A stretch of DNA of 22,836 bases, taken from contig BFEA01000048.1 in NCBI GenBank assembly GCA_003427395.1, positions 262,886 to 285,721 on the forward strand, written 5' to 3'. The stretch comes from Chara braunii (lineage: Eukaryota; Streptophyta; Charophyceae; Charales; Characeae). A program made the position numbers and the translations under genes. This document shows positions 17,276 to 22,836 of this stretch, one piece after another. Positions within the stretch are counted from its first letter, which is position 1. Each line of letters opens with the position of its first letter. A model generated the notes under the pieces. The model was not told the origin of the DNA and ran no database searches. It saw only the letters and a list, made by a program, of their open reading frames with translations.

Positions 17276-18171
17276 TGCCGGCGATCTCCCGAAGCATTCG
17301 GCATGGCGGCTTCTTTCGAAGCGGGTTGTTGTTGTCCTTCTATTTTTGCGTTCTGCGGCCTACCCTTAGTATCGTCGTCAGACGATACTAAGATGCTTGG
17401 TTGACGTATCTTGATACCTCCGCTCCTCGATCGAGAACGCGACTTCCTTTCTTTACCAATCGGAGAATTCAATCCCACGATCCTTTTTCGCTTCTTGCTA
17501 CTCCCTTCCGCCTTACTATTGGCTTCCAGTTCAACCATCATTTGTATCATAATCATCCGCTCCCTCTCCATGTCTGCAACCATAGCTTTCCGATCTACAG
17601 AATCTACTTTATCCGAGATCTTCCTCAGTTCGGCACCAAAATTCTTCGCAAGCCACATCTTCATACCTTGTTCTCCATCCTCGGTGCTCTTGTTTCCTTT
17701 CTTCTTAGTGGCTGCAACAACAACGTTCTTGCTGCTTTCACTCGAATCGGACGAGGAAACAGGCTTCTTTTTGGTCTCTTCAGCGTCGCGAGACTTCCAG
17801 CGTTCAATGAACTCAAGATGCTCACAGGTGAACCAAGCTCGATTCCCCAGTCCAGGGAAAGCGTTCGTTGCAGGGTTTCGATGCTGCGGAGGACCGTAAC
17901 TCTGAGGATACTTCCAGTTTGGTACTGGAGGTTGTTGAACTGGAGGAAGCCCAGGAACAGGAGGCATCCATCCGTATGGGTATGGATATCCAAATGGTGG
18001 AGCAGTAGCAGGTATAGCCGGTGATGGAGTCGGCTGCGCTGCTGCGCTGGCGACGGCAGGTGGCATGGTTTGAAAATCCATCCAATACCTGTTGCAACCT
18101 GACCACCTCCCTCTACTACGTCCTCGCCCGCTGCCTCGACTAGGCCCCCTCACGCACATCCAAGTTGGCAC
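17242..18171 (-). pseudogene. Penelope-like element, Gag-like N-terminal region
   Basis: A 309-residue open frame. Residues 8-22 are RG-rich (RGPSRGSGRGRSRGR). Residues 37-100 are proline-rich with FGYPYPYGWMPPVPG. About 105-130 holds a conserved-looking FPGLGNRAWFTCEHLEFIER segment. About 168-220 is a charged helix, likely coiled coil (MKMWLAKNFGAELRKISDKV). Next come the basic SSKKRKR and an SR repeat, RKSRSRSRSGG. This composition suits a nucleic-acid-binding, multimerising Gag-like protein with a nuclear signal; that is inference. The first in-frame start is GTG at 18171; the nearer ATGs are at 18159 and about 18066, so the true start is open. It runs on in another frame after 17250, which indicates a frameshift. 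Confidence 0.65.
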
Positions 18172-18289
18172 TGAGTCACATCACCATGCCCCCGTCGATG
18201 ATGACGAGGTTCCGTCGAGTGTCGTCGGACAACAACGATTATCGCAATCGTATCCAAGTGCGAGTGTCGACGAACACAATAGGTGACCT

Positions 18290-18489
18290 TGGCTATGGCA
18301 ACCTAGGCTTACCCAGAAAAGTAAGAGTAATCAGTAAGAGAATCATATGATAGAAAAAATATATAACACATGCTCCACCTCAGTACACTGATTTAAAGAA
18401 TCATACGTGCGTACAAGTAGGCAATGAGGAGCACGACGCCAAGCGAGTGGTACCAGGCACAACCGCAAGGTCATTCGCTTGGATCTATC
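18290..18489. other. Element leader between pseudo-LTR and coding region
   Basis: About 200 bases between the upstream pseudo-LTR and the first coding frame of the Penelope-like element. It has no match to the downstream repeat and no coding features that I recognise. It would be the unique 5' untranslated part of this copy. Confidence 0.4.
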
Positions 18490-19279
18490 GAGAGATAACT
18501 CAAAATCCAACAATGTAGCAGAGATTTAATATGAAGCGTAACCACATTCAATTTGCCACAGCATGATAGCATCATGCTTCAGACCTTCTTCTCTACGCAA
18601 CTCAGTCTGAATACCCGGGCATCCGCCCATCAATAAATACTATTTCCCATGTCCAAAAAACTGTCTTAGTCCCAGGATCCAGCGAAACTGGTACCTAGAG
18701 CAGAAAAAACGTTTAAGCACTTTGGGCACGCATACCAACGTGTCTTGGTAGGCGGGCAAAAAGTGCGAATTCATAATACTATAGAATCGAAAAAAATAGA
18801 ACAAATAAATTTAATAAAGATAGAACTCACGATAAAAAAATAGTAGTATTGCTCTCGTCCTGAGGATGCTCACTCAGGTACGATTACGACAATCTGTTGC
18901 AGCCGCAGGCTATCGCCTCATGGTTCAGCAAATCGCCCAGCTGGACTCGCGTGGATCTTCTTCCCGCCAAGTACCTCTGTTGGTGGCACAGAATCTCGGT
19001 CAGAACCCCTCTCATCCCGAGGATGCTCACTCAGGTACGATTACGACAATCTGTTGTAGCTGCAGGCAATTGCCTTATGGTTAAACAAATCGCCCAACTG
19101 GACCCGCGTGGATCTTCTTCCCGCCAAGTACCCTGCTGGTGGCACAGACACTCAGAATGTCCACACATAATCCCCTCTGTTTCGAAGGGTCCCTTCGTGT
19201 CGTACCAGTAGCAGGTCGACACAGGGTCCAAAGAGAAAGCATTACCCAATTTACCCGTGTCAGTCACGGTAGCATTTCC
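18490..19279 (-). repeat. Upstream pseudo-LTR, tail of a tandem copy
   Basis: A direct repeat of 13204-13968 with the same hairpin (18561-18577) and the same two 157 bp subrepeats (from 18852 and 19009). Near 19240-19279 it carries, on the minus strand, the equivalent of the last RT codons (RK-x-YRD followed by a stop). A promoterless LTR would not be expected to contain coding DNA. This is expected if the upstream repeat is the truncated 3' end of a second element copy in tandem, as in known Penelope-like pseudo-LTRs. Small insertions relative to the downstream copy include about 9 bases (AATTTACCC) near 19248. Confidence 0.88.
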
Positions 19280-19287
19280 TGACGTAG
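19279..19287. repeat. Target site duplication, right copy
   Basis: CTGACGTAG begins exactly where similarity between the two pseudo-LTRs ends (…TTTCC), which marks the 5' end of the minus-strand element. One base at the junction can be assigned to either side. Confidence 0.75.
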
Positions 19288-19655
19288 TAGCCATGTATTC
19301 ATGGAGGCTCCGTATCTGTGACCAAGGCAAAAGCCCTCACCTGTTCATAATACAGATATGGGGGGGCGTCATCCAAATCCCACCCATGCCTGCCAACCTG
19401 GCAAGGAGGAGGGACCATGAGAGGGACACAACGGCGCTATTCGGTCGCATAGGCGTTACCCTTCCCTCTATACTCCCGGCGTCCGCAAAGTTAAAAAAAA
19501 ATAGAGCCGGTGAAACCACAGTGCGGTGCTAGCGCAGCGCTGGTTAGGAATTCTGACATGACTCCGAGGCAAAAGTGGTTTGCATTGTTATTCTACATAA
19601 CATACTTTTTTTCCAAATTTTTTTATTTTTATTTTTTAAATGGTCCTGACATTTC
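19288..19655. other. No gene recognised
   Basis: Mixed sequence after the Penelope-like insertion, ending in an A/T-rich stretch at 19605-19640. Short frames on both strands show no domain. Confidence 0.35.
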
Positions 19656-19828
19656 CGAACCTGCTTACCGGTCCGGGCTGTCTGGAACCATGCATCATGT
19701 CCGGAGGTCTGGGCTATCCGGAACCATGCATATCCGGCGGTCCATATGTGTTTGGAAGTCCGGACTTCCGGAACCGACCAGACACGCATCCGGTCCCCGG
19801 ACATGACTTGTCCGGATCCGGGTCCGTC
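19656..19828. repeat. TCCGGA-rich patch 2
   Basis: TCCGG(A/G), TCTGGA and CCGGAACCATGCAT motifs recur densely in both orientations, as in the patch at 9299-9382. GGAACCATGCAT occurs twice (near 19683 and 19719). No coding domain. Confidence 0.6.
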
Positions 19829-19884
19829 GTAGCCATGGTGAAAACTTGTGACCCCTGATTTTCGGTTGAATCCACGGTGCCTAA

Positions 19885-20413
19885 GGCTTGGACCCCACCT
19901 ACTGGCGGCTGGAAAAGACGTATGGCCACAAAAAGCGGGCAAGTCATTTGGGAAAGTTGGAAAGTACTTTTTTCGGGACCCCACTGCCGAGGACCAATTG
20001 CTCTAGGAAACCTTTGGAAATCAAGTGAACCAATCGTTGCCTGTTTCCATTGGCACTCGTTTGTTTTGTTCTTTTTTTCATTTTTTGTTTTTGTTTTTTT
20101 GTGGCACTCTTCATCGCTATTGGCTGCTGCCTCCCGTGGGAACACGAACTTTGCAGGTCCCCGATGCCAACAGCTGGCGCTTTGCCCTCCCTAACCTGTT
20201 GGAGGGCGTTTTGGAAAAGAGTGTCGGTCACTGGCGGACACTTTTCCATCCGCCAACCATGTAGAAACACAGCTGGTGGTGTTTTGGAAACGGCAGTGGG
20301 GTCTGAAATCGACGTCGCCAGATCTTTGGAAAACTTCCTGGCGGCCTGGTGGGGTCCGAAAACACCCTTCCATGCCAAAACTTTTCCAGCCGCCGAGCGG
20401 TGGGGTCCGAGCC
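19885..20413. mobile_element. ~530 bp foldback element
   Basis: GGCTTGGACCCCACC...GGCGGCTGGAAAAG at 19885-19917 is inverted at 20381-20413 as CTTTTCCAGCCGCC...GGTGGGGTCCGAGCC. Inside, further inverted pieces pair: CGGGACCCCACTGCC near 19974 with GGCAGTGGGGTC near 20294, GCCCTCC with GGAGGGC (20184-20208) and GGAAAAGAGTGTC with GACACTTTTCC (20212-20247). The nested pairing suggests a foldback or MITE-like element. The exact ends and target duplication are unclear. The LINE coding begins directly after it. Confidence 0.62.
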
Positions 20414-20429
20414 TAACGCTGCCAACCTT

Positions 20430-22240
20430 CAGGCCAACAAAAAAATCACTAAAATTCACGTCACACTTATTCCAGAAGAAGCAATCCAGGTGTGTTCACT
20501 ATTTGCGGATGATCAAACGATCATGGCAGAGGCCACCCAGCGTAACATGGAGGAAATCCAACAAATGATGGAAAATTTCGCTAAGGTTTCTGACATGACG
20601 GTTAATTGGGGGTCTAAAACACAAGGATGGTGGATCCACTATCAAGGGGGACGTCCTCCAGAATCACCACACATCGCATGGATGCCACTAGGAACCCCAA
20701 TAAGAATTCTCGGGATCTCCATGACTGCAAAAGGATGCCTACCAATCAACGATGAATGGATCAGCGCCCCGGCCCAACACAAACTCGACAATTGGAGGAA
20801 CAAACACACATCCCTGTTTGGTCGAGCCTTAGTTCTCAACAATGTCATCTTCGCAACACTTTGGTACAAATCCTTACTGTGGCCATTGAGCAAAGCGGCT
20901 CTAAGAAGGCTAAAAAAAAAGACAGCGGCCTTCTTGTGGAGAGGGGATGGAGAGGAGGCCAACGTAATAAGCCGCGTGGCTTGGGACTCAATTATCCAGC
21001 CAAAAGCAGGGGGTGGCCTGAGAATGCTGGATCCGTCCACACAAGCGCAGACACTGCGCATCCAATGGTTAAAGAAACTTATCTTTGCTCCCCAAAGCCC
21101 ATGGTGGGTCCTCGCTTTGGAACATCTGGCCCGGTTGCACCCTCCAAGGGGATAGAGCACCCTTCAAATTGAGAGATATAACATCGTTACACCGAGTGAG
21201 AATCCTCGAAGAGAAGGGACAAAGGATGACATTCCAGCCCGACAAACCAATTTAGGACTTGGCTCTGGACCCAATAGAATGGATCTGGTAGCCCCCACAA
21301 AAGAGGGGTACCCCCAAAATGAAACCCATCAGCCTGCACCAGTTATCGGTTAAAACCACCTATAAAATTATCAAACCTAAACGATATCTGCGAGACACGA
21401 TAAACGATAGATGGGCCAGACACCTTAACGTGGACCGCGCCCTCCTCTTTCCAATCCGATGGTTCATGGAACAAAAGTACAAACCCTTAAAAATCACTTC
21501 CCTGCAGTGGCAGATAGCCCACCGCTGTCTGCCCACAAACGACTGGTTAATCGACCGCACAAACCTTGAACAAAGAGGCTTGCTGCTTCCCTATTGCCAG
21601 CGGTGTCAAAGTCTATTCCCATTCCACAAGAAGGCGGAAACCATTGAACATGTTTTCATCAAATGCCCGATTGCTCAATTCAAATGGCGATGGTGGGACC
21701 GTATATGGCCGAAAATGGAACCGGACATTCCCTGGCCTTGAACATGGCAAGCCATTCTGACAGGACAGTGACCATTAGCAGGAACAACCTCGACCTTCGT
21801 AGAAAACATGTACAGACTAGGTAGGAGGGCGGTTATATGGGCACTATGGTGGCAGCGATGTACCCTGGCTATGGAAAAGGTACGGGTGGAGGGGCCATAT
21901 ATCACTGAACAGGTCCAGCAACAGATACATCTTGAGCTTACACGTAAATGGTTGGACACAAAAACACAATTAAACCTTTTTAGACAGATTGGAGATGTCA
22001 TGAGACAAATAACAACATTTTGCACAAACTGGGTAGGGGGAGAAAGAGAAGGATGGATCGCAAAAATAGAATGGAGCGGTGACAGAGGAGGGGATCTGCG
22101 GGACCTGGAAGAAATAAGAGACTACCGTTTAGTCTTTAAGGACTGGACTAACATAGAGCCCTCGTTTCCACTACGCCCTTCCTCGGATTTCGCGGACCCC
22201 TTCCCACCCCATGCCTTGTCCCTGGTGGAAACCCTATCTT
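20430..22240 (+). pseudogene. 5'-truncated LINE, RT C-terminal half plus zf-RVT
   Basis: The first frame (to 21155) enters mid reverse transcriptase with EAIQVCSLFADDQTIMAEAT, where FADD is the catalytic box, and continues through LGTPIRILGISM and RRLKKKTAAFLWRG, typical post-palm LINE sequence. After a frameshift near 21150, the next frame has TAG stops at 21253 and 21289 and then SLQWQIAHRCLPTNDWLIDR, CQRCQSLFPFHKKAETIEHV and FIKCPIAQFKWRWW. That is the Cys/His pattern of the plant zf-RVT domain. TGA stops follow at 21739 and 21769, then a C-terminal part to the stop at 22240. The endonuclease and the first RT motifs are missing, as in usual 5' truncation. Confidence 0.85.
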
Positions 22241-22703
22241 GACTATGAAAACCTGATGACAAGATCCCTTCTGAGTCTTTCTAGATCTATGCCTTTACGC
22301 GGTCTTTCTCCCTGGTGACCCCTGGGGAGAGGACTCCGCCATCTTTTCTTTACCTAGGACAGCAGGCTTGGAGGGAATAGGCAGCGAATAGTATTGGCTC
22401 TCACAAGTCTATCTGGCGCCCTTAGTTGAGGGTGAAGAGATACAGACGACAACCATATCATGGTCTTTAAAATATCTGCAATCTTTCTCAAGAGGATAGT
22501 GAGATAGTGAAGCCTGGTTGGCCCGGGGCTGAGGTTAGGGCATGCAGAATAATTTGGGACGCTGGACCCGGTTTATAACACACTTTCCTTCACACAGGCC
22601 TGCCCAGTCAATCTCCTTGCTTGTAGGGCAATCAATGTTGGCAGGCCCCACAATCTCAGTCCTCCTTTTTCAGATATCCTCAGAAATTCTTCTTCCTGTT
22701 AAT
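22241..22703 (+). other. Probable LINE 3' untranslated region with partial module
   Basis: No coding frame is recognised. A partial copy of the interspersed module, GGGACGCTGGACCCGGTTTA, lies at 22556-22575 and breaks off. The region leads to the A-tailed module at the window end, so LINE 3' end and module may belong to the same transcript. Confidence 0.4.
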
Positions 22704-22836
22704 GGGACGCTCGACCCGTTTTCCAGCAGGTGATGCTCCCCACTAATAAATGGAGCCTCTCCTCAGGTGTTATTGGTGTCTGCTCTTATCAACAACACTA
22801 ACATTGGAGGGGGCGTGTTTAAAAAAAAAAAAAAAA
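22704..22836 (+). mobile_element. A-tailed interspersed module, copy 5, at window end
   Basis: GGGACGCTCGACCCG, the CTCCCCACTAATAAATGGAGC block, then GGTGTCTGCTCTTATCAACA from 22775 and a final A tract from 22821 to the window edge. Its tail matches the nested insertion at 1800-1871, not the tails of copies 2 and 3. It may be the 3' end of the LINE just upstream. Confidence 0.75.

Larger units (their letters stand above)
13201..19278 (-). mobile_element. Penelope-like retroelement with N-terminal GIY-YIG
   Basis: The unit of about 6.1 kb is bounded by the 9 bp direct repeats CTGACGTAG (13192-13200 and 19279-19287), taken as the target site duplication. Inside lie two direct repeats (13204-13968 and 18490-19279) that act as pseudo-LTRs, with degraded minus-strand coding between them. 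Domain order on that strand is Gag-like, SAP-like, GIY-YIG, linker, reverse transcriptase with YVDD. GIY-YIG before RT is the order of the permuted Penelope-like clade (the Chlamys and Naiad groups), the reverse of classical Penelope. Multiple frameshifts and stops make this copy non-functional as read. The insertion boundary coincides with the point where the two long repeats stop matching. Confidence 0.85.

Noticed and set aside
13201-19278. LTR retrotransposon (Gypsy or Copia) because of long direct repeats
   Set aside because: The RT has Penelope-like motifs with GIY-YIG. There is no protease, integrase or RNase H between the repeats, and the upstream repeat contains coding sequence.
1-22836. 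CRISPR array, bacterial operon or prophage
   Set aside because: No spacer-repeat periodicity, ribosome binding sites or bacterial gene packing; all signs are of eukaryotic repeat DNA.

Overview
This window is repeat-dense nuclear DNA from a eukaryote. It has retroelement insertions with poly(A) tails, microsatellites and foldback elements, and no bacterial gene organisation. I see no rRNA gene, no intact tRNA gene and no convincing single-copy host gene. The Penelope-like element with a GIY-YIG domain upstream of the reverse transcriptase, the RG/proline-rich and SR-rich Gag-like region and the plant-style LINE with a zf-RVT domain point to the green lineage. I favour a large-genome streptophyte alga of the Chara type. 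That is inference from protein style, not from a search.

Layout. 1-2220: a (GA)n tract, two related ~290 bp hAT-like MITEs with inverted termini (one containing a tiny nested poly(A) retro-insertion), hairpins and a separate foldback element. 2317-4500: a minus-strand poly(A) element, a 191 bp tandem duplication, a second long direct repeat and a degraded minus-strand Gag-like coding region. 4550-4880: trinucleotide runs, a 31 bp minisatellite and a poly(T) tract. 4880-8100: mostly unrecognised sequence. 8100-9780: a tRNA-derived SINE head on the minus strand and two copies of a short interspersed module with A-rich tails. 9780-13190: low-complexity and unrecognised sequence with microsatellites. 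13201-19278: a Penelope-like retroelement on the minus strand. 19288-20413: a CCGGA-rich patch and a ~530 bp foldback element. 20414-22240: a 5'-truncated LINE on the plus strand, then its 3' region and an A-tailed module at the window edge.

The main item is the Penelope-like element. It has 9 bp flanking direct repeats (CTGACGTAG), two ~770-790 bp direct repeats acting as pseudo-LTRs, and one long degraded coding region between them. Reading the minus strand 5' to 3', that region holds an RG/proline-rich, coiled-coil and SR-rich part, an acidic plus SAP-like part, a GIY-YIG endonuclease, a long linker with a C-x-C...H motif, and a reverse transcriptase with YVDD. The upstream pseudo-LTR contains the end of the RT reading frame, as expected if it is the 3' tail of a tandem upstream copy. 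Several frameshifts and stops show that this copy is not an intact gene. The domain order matches the permuted N-terminal GIY-YIG Penelope-like clade known from green algae and some animals. The Gag-like front end and the structured 157 bp subrepeats in the pseudo-LTRs are the least familiar parts.
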